Below are positions 1-8,085 of a DNA stretch of 32,699 bases, in pieces. The stretch comes from Oceanicola sp. S124 (GTDB lineage Bacteria > Pseudomonadota > Alphaproteobacteria > Rhodobacterales > Rhodobacteraceae), in the NCBI RefSeq assembly GCF_000220565.1, contig NZ_AFPM01000257.1:1-32699 (forward strand). The letters are read 5' to 3'. A program made the translations under genes and the position numbers. Every line of letters starts with the position of its first letter. The first letter of the stretch is position 1. The notes beneath the pieces were generated by a model. It did not search any database. It saw only the letters and a list, made by a program, of their open reading frames with translations, and had not been told where the DNA came from.

Positions 1-133
1 GTGCGTGGCGCCCGGGGCCGGCAGGACAGGGGACGTTCGCCCTGCCGGACCCGGGCCCGCCCGCAGCTCCGGGGGACGGCTGCGGGAGGAACCTGTCACG
101 CCCCTCAGTCCAGGAACGCGACAGGCAGGCCGG

Positions 134-151
134 CCCGGCCCGAAGGCCGGG
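134..151 (-). terminator. GC-rich hairpin after the EF-hand gene
   Basis: A perfect 7-bp stem (CCCGGCC / GGCCGGG) closes a 4-base loop that reads TTCG on the minus strand, the very stable UUCG tetraloop class. It begins 13 bases past the stop codon of the EF-hand gene. No T-run follows, so it is at best a weak intrinsic terminator or an mRNA 3' end stabiliser. Confidence 0.4.
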
Positions 152-163
152 AAAGCACATCGG

Positions 164-844
164 TCAGCCGGCGTCAGGGCCACCGAAGAGGAAGAAGAAC
201 GGCGCCATCTGGCGCTCGCCATGGCGGCCTTCGCCGTGTCCGTCGCCATGGCCTTCGCCGTGTCCGTCGCCGCGGGGACCGTGTTCCGGACCGCGCGGTC
301 CGAAGGGCTTGCGCGGACCGCCGTCACGGTCGCCGCCCTCGCCACGGGGACCACGCTCCATCCGCTCGGCCATCTTGGCCTGGGCGGCCTGGAACTCGGC
401 CTCGCTGATCACGCCGTCCTTGTCGGTGTCGATGCGCGAGAACATCCCTTCGGCCCCGCGCGGCGCCTCGGGCGGCATCATCTCCTCGAGGCTCAGCACC
501 CCGTCACCATTGGCATCGGCGCGTTCGAGCATCCGCTCGGCCGCCCGCTGCATCCGCGCCTGGCGCTGCGCCTCGGCGCGGGCTTCCATGGCCGCCACCA
601 TCTCGTCGGCCGACAGGGCGCCGTCGCCGTCGGTGTCGGCCTCGGCCAGGCGTTCGGCCATGCGCGCCTTGCCCTGAGCCTGGATTTCCTCCATGCTCAG
701 ATTGCCGTCGCCATCCGCGTCGGCCTGGGCGAAATCGAAGATCGGTCCGCGCGGCGGCACCGGGGACTGGCCCTGCTCCTGCGCGAATGCGGAGGTGGCC
801 AGGGCGAGGGCGGTCATGCCGCCGAACAGGATCACGCGTTTCAT
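164..844 (-). CDS. Secreted EF-hand calcium-binding protein with His/Gly tail
   Basis: This 226-residue protein has an N-terminal signal peptide (about residues 1-21, ending SAFA-QE), so it should act in the periplasm or outside the cell. Four canonical EF-hand loops are visible at residues 42-53, 70-81, 110-121 and 139-150. Each has Asp/Asn at loop positions 1, 3 and 5, Gly at 6, and Glu at 12, so all four look able to bind Ca2+. The loops are separated by Ala/Glu/Arg/Met-rich helices. The last 60 or so residues are low complexity (Gly, Arg, Asp, then a His-Gly-Glu/Asp tail) and include a DNA-level 24-bp repeat. An AGAGGAG Shine-Dalgarno lies 8 bases before the ATG. No enzymatic domain is present, so it is a calcium buffer or sensor of unknown partner. 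It stands alone, divergent from the DUF983 gene. Confidence 0.88.
   Translation of the reverse strand: MKRVILFGGMTALALATSAFAQEQGQSPVPPRGPIFDFAQADADGDGNLSMEEIQAQGKARMAERLAEADTDGDGALSADEMVAAMEARAEAQRQARMQRAAERMLERADANGDGVLSLEEMMPPEAPRGAEGMFSRIDTDKDGVISEAEFQAAQAKMAERMERGPRGEGGDRDGGPRKPFGPRGPEHGPRGDGHGEGHGDGHGEGRHGERQMAPFFFLFGGPDAG
227..271. repeat. 24-bp direct repeat inside the EF-hand gene tail
   Basis: Two nearly identical copies with a 24-bp period encode an eight-residue His/Gly/acidic unit near the C-terminus of the EF-hand protein. The period is a multiple of three, so gain or loss of copies keeps the reading frame. Confidence 0.7.
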
Positions 845-1148
845 TTCGTCTACTCCTCTTTCCCTTAGGGGACTGATGCGGCGGGGGGCATCCCGTCGTC
901 ATCTGGAGGGTAAAACGGGGCGGCGTGGCAGTTCCGTCGCCGCCCCGGTCGATTTTTTCGCAGATCCCTGCGGGCCGCCACGCGAGCCCCGGCGAAATTT
1001 AGTCTAAAACCCTGATATCTTGCGGAAATCAGGCAAACCAAGGATTGGGCGCACCGGCGGCGCTTTGCCTCATGGCACTGATTGCGGCAATCGTGATGAT
1101 GCAGCGGCGCCCCCGAGAGGCGTCAAACGACCCGAAGGAGATCGCACC
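845..1148. other. Divergent intergenic region, EF-hand / DUF983
   Basis: This 304-base gap separates two divergently transcribed genes and must hold both promoters. The middle (about 998-1022) is locally AT-rich. I could not assign a convincing -35/-10 pair, operator or small gene. Each gene has a good Shine-Dalgarno at its own edge. Confidence 0.4.
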
Positions 1149-1562
1149 ATGCAGGACAGCCAGCAGATCGCCCCCCCCGACGCGACCGTCGGGATGGAAG
1201 ACCGCCCGCTCGGCCCGGCGCTGCGCCGCGGCTGGCGCCGACGGTGCCCGAACTGCGGCTCGGGCCCGATGCTGAAGGGCTACCTGAGCGTACGTGACCA
1301 CTGCCCCGTCTGCCAGGAAGACCTGTCGCAGCACAGGGCGGACGACGGCCCTGCTTATATGACCATCCTGATCGTCGGCCACCTCTCGGCGCCGCTTCTG
1401 GGATCGGTCTGGATGGCCTGGCAACCCGAACCCCTGGTGCTATTCACCATCTTCGCTATTGGCACGGTCGGCCTGTCTCTCTACCTTCTCCCGAGGCTCA
1501 AGGGGGCGATGGTCGCCTTCCAGTGGGCCAGGAGGATGCACGGGTTCGGCCGCGGGATCTGA
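1149..1562 (+). CDS. DUF983 family zinc-ribbon membrane protein
   Basis: A 137-residue DUF983 protein. Two CxxC pairs (C33/C36 and C52/C55) form a probable zinc ribbon near the N-terminus. Two hydrophobic segments follow (about residues 71-90 and 96-114), so the ribbon probably sits in the cytoplasm next to a two-pass membrane hairpin. The ATG is chosen because GAAGGAG lies 8 bases upstream; reading further upstream gives sequence with no family character. The next gene, a NUDIX hydrolase, starts 41 bases after the stop on the same strand, so the two are probably co-transcribed. The family's molecular role is unknown. Confidence 0.9.
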   Translation: MQDSQQIAPPDATVGMEDRPLGPALRRGWRRRCPNCGSGPMLKGYLSVRDHCPVCQEDLSQHRADDGPAYMTILIVGHLSAPLLGSVWMAWQPEPLVLFTIFAIGTVGLSLYLLPRLKGAMVAFQWARRMHGFGRGI

Positions 1563-1603
1563 TCCCGACGCGGTCTTTCCCCGAAGACTGACCCGGGGGA
1601 AGA

Positions 1604-2308
1604 ATGTCGCAGACCGATCCGAAGGCCCTGCCGATCCGCGATGCGGCGACGGTGATCGCCCTGCGCCGCCGCGCCGGCCAACGCGAGGTCCTGATGGGAC
1701 AACGCGGTGCGGGCGCCGTGTTCATGCCGATGAAGTTCGTCTTTCCCGGCGGCGCGGTCGATCCCGGCGATGCCGAGGTCGCCCTGGCCGCGCCGATCTC
1801 GGCCCCCTGCGCCGCGCGCCTGGATCTCGACGCCCCCGAGGGCGCGTCCCGTGCCCTGGCGGCCGCCGCGATCCGGGAGCTTTGGGAGGAGACGGGCCTG
1901 GTTCTGGGGCGCCCCGGCACCTGGCCCGATGCGCCGACGGACTGGCAGGGGTTCGCCGCGACCGGCCACCTGCCCGACGCCTCGGCGCTGCGCTTCGTCT
2001 TCCGCGCCGTGACGCCTCCCGGGCGCCCGCGCCGCTTCGATGCCCGGTTCTTCACTCTGGACGCCGATCAGGCCATTGCCGGAGACCTCGAGGATTTCTC
2101 GGCCGCCAGTGACGAGTTGAGCCACCTGCAGTGGATCCCCTTGCCCGAGGTGCGCCGCTTTGACCTGCCCTTCATCACCGAGGTGGTGCTGGCAGAGGTC
2201 GCCGCCCGCGACAGCGCAGAGGCCCCCGAAACCGTGCCCTACTTCACCCAGGACGACGAAGCGCAACTGTTCCATCGGCTCGGCGGCACCTCCCCCCTCA
2301 CCTTCTGA
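1604..2308 (+). CDS. NUDIX hydrolase (NUDT7/19-like large form)
   Basis: A 234-residue NUDIX-fold hydrolase. Its motif begins at the Gly-Gly turn FPGGAVDPGD (residues 47-56) and, after an insertion of about 30 residues, ends in RELWEETG (91-98), carrying the metal-binding E95 and E96. The insertion inside the box and an acidic C-terminal half resemble the NUDT7/NUDT19 branch, which acts on CoA-type diphosphates, but the substrate cannot be read from sequence. It should be cytosolic. A GGGGGAAG Shine-Dalgarno precedes the ATG. It follows the DUF983 gene by 41 bases and converges with the EamA transporter gene. Confidence 0.88.
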   Translation: MSQTDPKALPIRDAATVIALRRRAGQREVLMGQRGAGAVFMPMKFVFPGGAVDPGDAEVALAAPISAPCAARLDLDAPEGASRALAAAAIRELWEETGLVLGRPGTWPDAPTDWQGFAATGHLPDASALRFVFRAVTPPGRPRRFDARFFTLDADQAIAGDLEDFSAASDELSHLQWIPLPEVRRFDLPFITEVVLAEVAARDSAEAPETVPYFTQDDEAQLFHRLGGTSPLTF

Positions 2309-2367
2309 GGCAAGAGAATTATTGATGATCAGAAGGTTGCGCGTCTTTCCTCAAGCGGATCGGCACC

Positions 2368-3249
2368 TCAGCCCAGGATGATCAGCCCCAGCACCGAGGC
2401 GGTGATCAGGGCGATCCCGCCGAATTCCTTGGCCGAGATCCTCTCTCGGAAGAAGAGTACCGAGGCCAGCAGCGAGAGCACAACTTCGAACTGGCCGACC
2501 GCGTAGACCAGCGCGGCGTTCTGCAGGGTGAACCCCGCGAACCAGCAGTAGGAGCCCGCCACCGAGGTCAGCCCGACCCAGATCGTGCGACGCCAGCCGA
2601 GCACGACACGGGTGATCTCTCCGCGTTCGGCCAGGGCCAGCCAGGCCCCCAGCAGAAGGACCTGAGAGGTGACCACGATCAGCAGCGTCAGCAGCGCCCG
2701 CGTGGCCGGTTCCGCGGGTACAAGAAGGGTCGCTCCGCGGATGGTCACCCCGGACAGGGCGAAGAACAACCCCGAGGTCACCCCCAGCACGGCGGCGCGA
2801 TTTGCAAATCGTTTCAACCCCTTGCCCCCTGGCAGATCGGTCAGAAGCAAAACCCCCGCCAGCCCGGCGAGGATCGCAGCCAGGGCCAGGGCGCTGATGC
2901 TTTCCCCCAGGATCGCAAGGCCGACAAAGGCCGTCAGCAGCACTTCGGTTTTCTTCAGGGTGACCCCGACGGCGAAGTTCCGGCTCTTGAAGATCGCGAC
3001 GACGCAGATGGTGGCCAGGATCTGGGTCACGCCTCCGATCAGCGCGTAGAGCCAGAAGAGGGGCGGCACCACCGGGAAGCTGCCACCCTGCAGGGCAAAG
3101 GCCAGCCAGACCAGCGGCGCGGCCCAGAGAAACCGGGCGAATGTGGCGCCTGCAGCGCTCAGTCCATTCGCGGAGAGCTGCTTTTGCAACATGAAACGGG
3201 CGGTCTGGAAAACGACCGCAGCGAGGGTGAAGAAGATCCAGGCGCTCAT
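2368..3249 (-). CDS. EamA/DMT-family transporter
   Basis: This 293-residue inner-membrane protein shows about ten hydrophobic helices arranged as two EamA halves (roughly residues 3-135 and 150-290), as is normal for drug/metabolite transporters. The second half ends with a typical motif: an Asn-Ala pair, a helix, LFFRERIS, then a glycine-rich last helix. Members export amino acids, metabolites or drugs, or import nucleotide sugars; nothing here points to a substrate. The gene faces the NUDIX gene tail to tail. A G-rich stretch lies almost directly against the ATG, so the start is slightly uncertain. Confidence 0.88.
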   Translation of the reverse strand: MSAWIFFTLAAVVFQTARFMLQKQLSANGLSAAGATFARFLWAAPLVWLAFALQGGSFPVVPPLFWLYALIGGVTQILATICVVAIFKSRNFAVGVTLKKTEVLLTAFVGLAILGESISALALAAILAGLAGVLLLTDLPGGKGLKRFANRAAVLGVTSGLFFALSGVTIRGATLLVPAEPATRALLTLLIVVTSQVLLLGAWLALAERGEITRVVLGWRRTIWVGLTSVAGSYCWFAGFTLQNAALVYAVGQFEVVLSLLASVLFFRERISAKEFGGIALITASVLGLIILG

Positions 3250-3326
3250 GCCCCCTCATGCGCCATTCCCCGGGAACCTGCCAGAGCCGATCTCACATGA
3301 CCCTTGCAGTCTGACGGTCGGGCGGT

Positions 3327-3533
3327 TCAGACGTCCGGCCGCCCCCAGGCGATGCGGGCCCAGATCCGTTCATAGATCAGGTAGCAGACCAGTCCGAGGC
3401 CGGCATTGGCCAGCGCCATCAGACCTCCAGTGGCGAGTGACCCGGTGAAAGCCAGCCCAACGAGGCTCATCGTGACGAAGCCGAGCGCCGTCCATAGAAT
3501 GCCCTTGAGCAAGCTGCGTGTCGTTGTTTCCAT
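3327..3533 (-). CDS. DUF2061 small membrane protein
   Basis: This 68-residue protein has two predicted membrane helices (about residues 10-32 and 37-55) and the DUF2061 pattern: a short basic N-terminus followed by a LLKGILW-type opening, a Gly-rich turn, and YERIWARIAWGR near the C-terminus. DUF2061 members are small inner-membrane proteins of unknown function. The start METTTRS is preferred over an in-frame ATG seven codons upstream because AAGGGG lies 6 bases before it. It is divergent from the XRE regulator, sharing a 96-base gap that contains two palindromes, so the regulator may control it. Confidence 0.82.
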   Translation of the reverse strand: METTTRSLLKGILWTALGFVTMSLVGLAFTGSLATGGLMALANAGLGLVCYLIYERIWARIAWGRPDV

Positions 3534-3589
3534 GATCGTCCCCTTTGGCACCAAGGTAGGGGGTCAGGACAGGACCCGGAACTCGGGAT

Positions 3590-3601
3590 CTTGTTAACAA
3601 G
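3590..3601. promoter_or_regulatory. Perfect 12-bp palindrome over a -35 element
   Basis: CTTGTTAACAAG is a perfect inverted repeat, flanked by GGGA and TCCC that extend the dyad with a one-base bulge. It covers the proposed -35 hexamer of the XRE gene, where an operator would be expected. Confidence 0.55.
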
Positions 3602-3622
3602 TCCCGCGCTTCGTGATTTAAT
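3594..3622 (+). promoter_or_regulatory. Sigma-70 type promoter of the XRE gene, predicted leaderless
   Basis: TTAACA (3594-3599) and TTTAAT (3617-3622) each match the sigma-70 consensus at five of six positions and are separated by exactly 17 bases. Transcription would start about 6-8 bases after 3622, at or next to the ATG at 3630. No Shine-Dalgarno is present before that ATG, which agrees with a leaderless message. Confidence 0.6.
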
Positions 3623-3627
3623 TCACG
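3612..3627. promoter_or_regulatory. 16-bp palindrome over the -10 element
   Basis: CGTGATTTAATTCACG pairs at seven of eight positions and contains the proposed -10 hexamer. It ends two bases before the XRE start codon. It is a candidate operator for autoregulation. Confidence 0.5.
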
Positions 3628-3629
3628 GC

Positions 3630-4487
3630 ATGGCAGAGAAAATCGACAAACGTGATCGCGCCCAGCTGTTTCGACAACGGCTGAAGGACGCCATGGTGCA
3701 ACGCGGCGCCACGCAAAGCGCCCTGGCGCGGCGGGTGGGTGTGGACCGTTCCACCATCTCGCAATTGCTCTCGGGGGACAGCCCCAGGCTGCCCAATGCC
3801 CAGGTGGTCGCGGAATGCGCCTCGGCGCTTGGCGTTTCGGCGGACTGGTTACTGGCCCTGTCGGAGCGACCGGAGACCGCAGCAGATGTTCTGGCGGGGA
3901 CGGCACGGATGACCGAGGCCGCCCGGGCGTTGATCGACGAACAGATCTTCGCTTGGCACCAGGAGGCCGAGGGCTACAAGATTCGCCACGTGCCGGCCGC
4001 CCTGCCCGACATGCTGAAGACCGACGCCCTTCTCGAATGGGAATATTCGCCCCACCTGGGACGCACGACGCAGCAGGCCATCGGTGCCTCCGCGGACAGG
4101 CTGAGCTGGATGCGCAATGCCTCGTCGGACTACGAGATCGCCCTGCCGCGCCACGAGATGATCGCCTTCGCCACCGCGACCGGATATTACGCGGATGTTC
4201 CAGCCGATATCCGTGCCGAGCAGATTGACCGCTTCGCAGACCTTCTGGAAAGCCTCTATCCCCGGATGCGCCTTTCTCTGTTCGACGCGCGACGGCTGTT
4301 CTCGGCCCCCGTGACAATCTTCGGGCCGCTGCTTTCGGTGCTCTACATCGGACAGAGCTACATCGCCTTTCGCGACACCGAAAGGGTGCAGGCCCTGACC
4401 GCACATTTCGACCTGCTGGTGCGTGAAGCCTCGGTCTCATCCCGGGCGTTGCCCGAGTACCTGCGCGAACTCAAGGACTGGATCTGA
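3630..4487 (+). CDS. XRE-family transcriptional regulator with large C-terminal domain
   Basis: A 285-residue one-component regulator. An XRE/Cro helix-turn-helix fills residues 12-75; the recognition helix region includes TQSALARRVGVDRSTISQLLSG. The remaining 200 residues form a mostly alpha-helical domain that begins GYKIRHVPAALPDML. This loosely recalls the DUF5753-type sensor domains that follow HTH domains in actinobacteria, but that is only a resemblance. ATG 3630 is chosen because it starts just before the HTH and sits where the promoter predicts the RNA to begin; a TTG at 3591 lies inside the promoter. It is probably autoregulated through the palindromes at 3590-3627 and may control the divergent DUF2061 gene. 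Its ligand is unknown. Confidence 0.85.
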   Translation: MAEKIDKRDRAQLFRQRLKDAMVQRGATQSALARRVGVDRSTISQLLSGDSPRLPNAQVVAECASALGVSADWLLALSERPETAADVLAGTARMTEAARALIDEQIFAWHQEAEGYKIRHVPAALPDMLKTDALLEWEYSPHLGRTTQQAIGASADRLSWMRNASSDYEIALPRHEMIAFATATGYYADVPADIRAEQIDRFADLLESLYPRMRLSLFDARRLFSAPVTIFGPLLSVLYIGQSYIAFRDTERVQALTAHFDLLVREASVSSRALPEYLRELKDWI

Positions 4488-4592
4488 CAGCAGACAGAAA
4501 GCAAAAACACTTTCATATCAAGCCTATGTCAGTCGATCTTAATCCCGGGGACAAGAGATCCGGTGACGAACGGCCATGCAGGGGCTGGCCCC

Positions 4593-5636
4593 TCAGAATG
4601 GCATCGGGTGCGCCTTGTGGACCGCGTCGAGATCTTTCAGCACCTCGTCGGAGAGGGTCAGATCAACGCCATCGAGGATGCGATCGAGTTGCTCCATGTC
4701 GGTGGCTCCGAAGATCACCGAAGCGGTGAAGGGGCGCTGCGCCACCCAGGCAAGGCACATGGCGACCGTGTCCAGGTCATGCTTGAAGGCCACGTCGATG
4801 TAGTCGTCAACGGCAGCGAAGGCGCGCTTGGTCGCCCGTCCGCCAAGTTCAGAGGTCAGCGTGATACGCGATCCCTTGGGGCGCGCCCGGCCCTGATACT
4901 TGCCGGTCAACAGGCCCGTCGCCAGCGGCGAATAGGCCATGAGACCCACGCCCTCCATCAGGCAAAGCTCGGCCAGGTCGGTATCGAAATGGCGGCAGAG
5001 CAGCGAGTATTCATTCTGGATCGTTGCCGGGCGAAGGACACCATCACCCGCGAGGCGCAGGTATTGCGCCATGCCCCAGGCCGTCTCATTGCTGAGCCCG
5101 AAAGCCCGGATTGTCCCGCGTTTGCGTTCCTTTTCAAGCGCTTCCAGGCATTCCTGAAGGTTCTCAAGGACCGACTCGCGATGCAGGCCGGAGGGATCAT
5201 AGCCCCAGTTCTTGCGGAAGTGATAGGAACCGCGATTGGGCCAATGGAACTGGTAAAGGTCGATATAATCGGTCTTCAGCCGCCGCAACGACCCTTCGAT
5301 CGCCTCGTTGATCGTCCGGGCCGAGATCGGCGCCCCCTCGCGGATCATCTTCTGCCCCTCGCCGGCATGCTTGGTGGCGATCACCACCTCCGAGCGATGG
5401 CCCCGGCTCTTTTCCAGCCAGAGGCCGATGATACGCTCAGTGCGGCCGATGGTCTCTTCCCGCACGGGGTTGACCGGATAGACTTCTGCGGTGTCGAGGA
5501 AGTTGATGCCACGGGCCAGGGCGGCGTCGATCTGCTGATGCGCGTCCTTGCTGCGGGTCTGATTGCCCCAGGTCATCGAGCCGAGGCAATAGTTCGACAC
5601 CTCGATCCCCGTGCGGCCTAGCTTTACCTTGCGCAT
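4593..5636 (-). CDS. Aldo/keto reductase, Tas-like
   Basis: A 347-residue NADP(H)-dependent aldo/keto reductase. The catalytic tetrad is visible: D48 and Y53 (LDTAEVYP), K89 (ATKHAG) and H131 (QFHWPNR). The N-terminal pattern and the VYPVNPVREET loop match the E. coli Tas branch. The enzyme should be a cytosolic TIM barrel; its physiological carbonyl substrate is unknown. The open frame extends about 114 codons upstream, but that part has no family character, and MRKVKLGRTG is the normal family start. The Shine-Dalgarno is weak. The gene stands alone, between the XRE regulator (convergent) and the MFS transporter (divergent). Confidence 0.9.
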   Translation of the reverse strand: MRKVKLGRTGIEVSNYCLGSMTWGNQTRSKDAHQQIDAALARGINFLDTAEVYPVNPVREETIGRTERIIGLWLEKSRGHRSEVVIATKHAGEGQKMIREGAPISARTINEAIEGSLRRLKTDYIDLYQFHWPNRGSYHFRKNWGYDPSGLHRESVLENLQECLEALEKERKRGTIRAFGLSNETAWGMAQYLRLAGDGVLRPATIQNEYSLLCRHFDTDLAELCLMEGVGLMAYSPLATGLLTGKYQGRARPKGSRITLTSELGGRATKRAFAAVDDYIDVAFKHDLDTVAMCLAWVAQRPFTASVIFGATDMEQLDRILDGVDLTLSDEVLKDLDAVHKAHPMPF

Positions 5637-5814
5637 GTCCCGTCCGTTCGCAGCTTTCCAATCATCCTGAGGCCAGAAGGTTACGAAATTCCTGAAGGTT
5701 GCAAGGCGAATTCCTGCAATTGCGCCTATCCCGCAACATCGGCAAGGGGCTGAAAACGCCACCGAATGTCGCCGGAAGGCTGGCATTGCCCCGGCACCTG
5801 GGCGAGGAAGGGAC

Positions 5815-7035
5815 ATGCGTTTTGTGCTCAGCCTCTCGGCCCTCTTCCTGTCAGTCATCCTTCTGCAACTCTCTTCGGGCGGGGTCGGCCCGCTGGACGC
5901 GCTTTCCGGGCTGGCACTGGGCTTTACCCGGGGCGAGATCGGCATGCTGGGCTCGGCCCATTTCGTCGGTTTCTTCATCGGGTGCTGGGGCGCCCCGCGC
6001 CTGCTGGGACGGGTCGGTCACGCACGCGCCTTCGCGGCCTTCACCGCCCTCGGGGCCATCGGGCTGATGGGCCACATGATGCTGGTCGATCCCTGGGCCT
6101 GGGCGGCCATGCGCGTCGCCTCGGGGATCTGCATCGCCGGCTGCTACACGGTGATCGAAGGCTGGCTGATGGCGCGGATGGAGAACTCCGACCGGGGCCG
6201 CGCCACCAGCCTCTACCGGATCGCCGACATGGGCGCGGCCCTGGTCGCGCAACTGCTGATCGGGGTGCTGACCCCGGCCTCCTACATCTCGTACAACGTG
6301 CTGGCGATCCTCTGCTGCGCCGCCCTGCTGCCCCTCGCGCTGAGCAAGGCCCCCCAGCCGGTGCTCTCGGAAGCGCCGCGCCTGTGCCCGATGCTGGCCT
6401 GGCAGCGCTCGCCCCTGGCGGCCTTCGCGGTGGTCGTCTCGGCGCTCTCGGCGGCGACCTTCCGCATGGTCGGCCCCCTCTACGGACAGGAGATCGGCCT
6501 GACCGCCAGCCAGATCGCCTGGTTCCTCGCCCTGTTCATCCTGGGCGGCGCGCTGGCCCAGTATCCGACCGGCTGGCTGGCCGACAAGTACGACCGCCGC
6601 AAGGTGCTGGTCGGTATCTCGCTGGCGGCCATGGCCTCGTGCCTGGCCTCTGCGCTGACCATCACCGGACCGGAAGCGGCGATGATCAACGGCTTCATCT
6701 TCGGCGTCGCGACCTACCCGGTCTATTCGGTCGCCCTCGCCCATGCCCACGACTTCGCCGAAAGCCACGAGCGCGCCGAGCTGTCGGCCGCCCTCCTCTT
6801 TGCCTATGCCCTCGGGGCGATCTCCGCGCCCTGGCTGGCCTCGCAGCTGATCGGCCTGTTCGGGCCGGCCTCGATCTACGGCATGGTCGCGGCGGGCCAT
6901 GCGGCCCTGCTGATCTTCGGGCTGATGCGGATGCGGGCCCGCCCTGCTCCGAAAAGCCGCACCCAGTATATCTACGCTCCGCGCACCACCTTCCTTGTCG
7001 GTCGCCTGTTGCGGGGACTGCGCGAAAAGCCCTGA
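5815..7035 (+). CDS. MFS transporter, YcaD-like
   Basis: A 406-residue major facilitator with about twelve membrane helices. The inter-helix motif between helices 8 and 9 is clear (GWLADKYDRRK), and the signature ASGICIAGCYTVIEGWL lies around residues 103-119, as in the YcaD-like branch. It sits in the inner membrane; the substrate is unknown. GAGGAAGG lies just before the ATG. The SDR gene begins about 145 bases after its stop on the same strand; with an inverted repeat in between, the SDR may have its own promoter. Confidence 0.9.
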   Translation: MRFVLSLSALFLSVILLQLSSGGVGPLDALSGLALGFTRGEIGMLGSAHFVGFFIGCWGAPRLLGRVGHARAFAAFTALGAIGLMGHMMLVDPWAWAAMRVASGICIAGCYTVIEGWLMARMENSDRGRATSLYRIADMGAALVAQLLIGVLTPASYISYNVLAILCCAALLPLALSKAPQPVLSEAPRLCPMLAWQRSPLAAFAVVVSALSAATFRMVGPLYGQEIGLTASQIAWFLALFILGGALAQYPTGWLADKYDRRKVLVGISLAAMASCLASALTITGPEAAMINGFIFGVATYPVYSVALAHAHDFAESHERAELSAALLFAYALGAISAPWLASQLIGLFGPASIYGMVAAGHAALLIFGLMRMRARPAPKSRTQYIYAPRTTFLVGRLLRGLREKP

Positions 7036-7128
7036 CCCGCCGTTTGGGCAGGTCGGCCTGCGCACATGCGCGCAGCCTTGAGGGGTACCAATCGGCCCAG
7101 CCGGCTCCATATCGAAAGGAACGGTGGA

Positions 7129-7152
7129 CTTGATCAACTGAATGGGATCAAG
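7129..7152. promoter_or_regulatory. Inverted repeat ahead of the SDR gene
   Basis: CTTGATC (7129-7135) and GATCAAG (7146-7152) form a perfect 7-bp inverted repeat separated by 10 bases. Its centre lies about 40 bases before the SDR start codon, a usual operator position. No regulator can be assigned. Confidence 0.3.
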
Positions 7153-7179
7153 CCCCCGGTGACTGGAAGGAGTTTTGAC

Positions 7180-7935
7180 ATGGAACTGGATTTTGCCGGC
7201 AAGACGGCCATCGTGACGGGTGCGGCCTCGGGCATCGGCGCGGCGATCGCAGAGGCCCTGGCGGCCTCGGGTGCCACGGTCGTGGTCGCAGACCTCAAGC
7301 AGGAGGCCGCAGAGGCCGAGGTGGCGAAGATCGAAGCGGCGGGCGGCAAGGCCCTGGCCTTCGAGGGCAACGTGGCGGATCCGGCCTCGGTCGAGGCGAT
7401 GGTGGCCTTCGCCGAAGAGAAGACCGGCGCCTTGCATCTGCTGGTCAACAACGCCGGCATCGGCGGGGCCGCAGCACCGGTCGGAGAGTACCCGGTCGAC
7501 AGCTGGAAGCAGGTGATCGATGTCAACCTGAACGGCGTCTTCTACGGCATCCGCTTCGCGGTTCCGGCCATGAAGAAAGCCGGCGGCGGGGCCATCGTGA
7601 ACATTGCCTCGGTGCTCGGCTCCGTCGGGATCGCCAATTCCTCGGCCTATGTGACCGCCAAGCACGCTGTCGTCGGGCTGACCAAGAACGCGGCCCTGGA
7701 GCATGCGGCCGACAACATCCGGGTGACCGCCGTGGGTCCGGGCTTTATCCACACGCCGCTGGTCGACAGCAACCTGGACGCCGAGACCCAGGACTTCCTG
7801 GCCAGCCAGCATGCCTTCAACCGCCTCGGCACCCCCGGGGAAGTGGCCTCTCTGGTGCTCTTCCTGCTGTCGGACCAGGCGAGCTTCGTCACCGGATCCT
7901 ACCACCTGGTCGACGGCGGCTACGCGGCCCGCTGA
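7180..7935 (+). CDS. SDR-family oxidoreductase
   Basis: A 251-residue classical short-chain dehydrogenase/reductase. The dinucleotide site TGAASGIG (residues 13-20), an Asp at 38 after the second strand (suggesting NAD(H) preference), NNAG (90-93) and the catalytic S144, Y157 and K161 are all present. The C-terminus has the usual FVTGSYHLVDGGY ending. It is a cytosolic oxidoreductase of a hydroxyl/carbonyl pair; the substrate is not deducible. The start is set by GGAAGGAG eight bases before ATG 7180; the open frame upstream is not SDR-like. A strong terminator follows at 7987. Confidence 0.92.
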   Translation: MELDFAGKTAIVTGAASGIGAAIAEALAASGATVVVADLKQEAAEAEVAKIEAAGGKALAFEGNVADPASVEAMVAFAEEKTGALHLLVNNAGIGGAAAPVGEYPVDSWKQVIDVNLNGVFYGIRFAVPAMKKAGGGAIVNIASVLGSVGIANSSAYVTAKHAVVGLTKNAALEHAADNIRVTAVGPGFIHTPLVDSNLDAETQDFLASQHAFNRLGTPGEVASLVLFLLSDQASFVTGSYHLVDGGYAAR

Positions 7936-7986
7936 CACGGAAGGCACCGACGCCCACCCTGCGTCGGGCACATTTGAGCCAGGATG

Positions 7987-8015
7987 AAGGGCTGCCCGCG
8001 CGGGCAGCCCTTTTT
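7987..8015 (+). terminator. Rho-independent terminator after the SDR gene
   Basis: A perfect 26-base palindrome centred on 7999/8000 (arm AGGGCTGCCCG) runs straight into TTTTTATT. It lies about 50 bases past the SDR stop codon and 70 bases before metG, so metG needs its own promoter. Confidence 0.9.
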
Positions 8016-8085
8016 ATTCGCGACAGGGCGGGCTAAGAGGCTGGTCAGCCCCCTCGGGGAAAGCAGCGATTTCAAGGAGGCGTCC

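Noticed and set aside
5851-7971. A 706-codon open frame on the minus strand across the MFS and SDR genes
   Set aside because: It is antisense to two clear genes with family motifs. Its product is Gly/Arg/His/Asp-rich with no domain. Long antisense frames are expected at this GC content.
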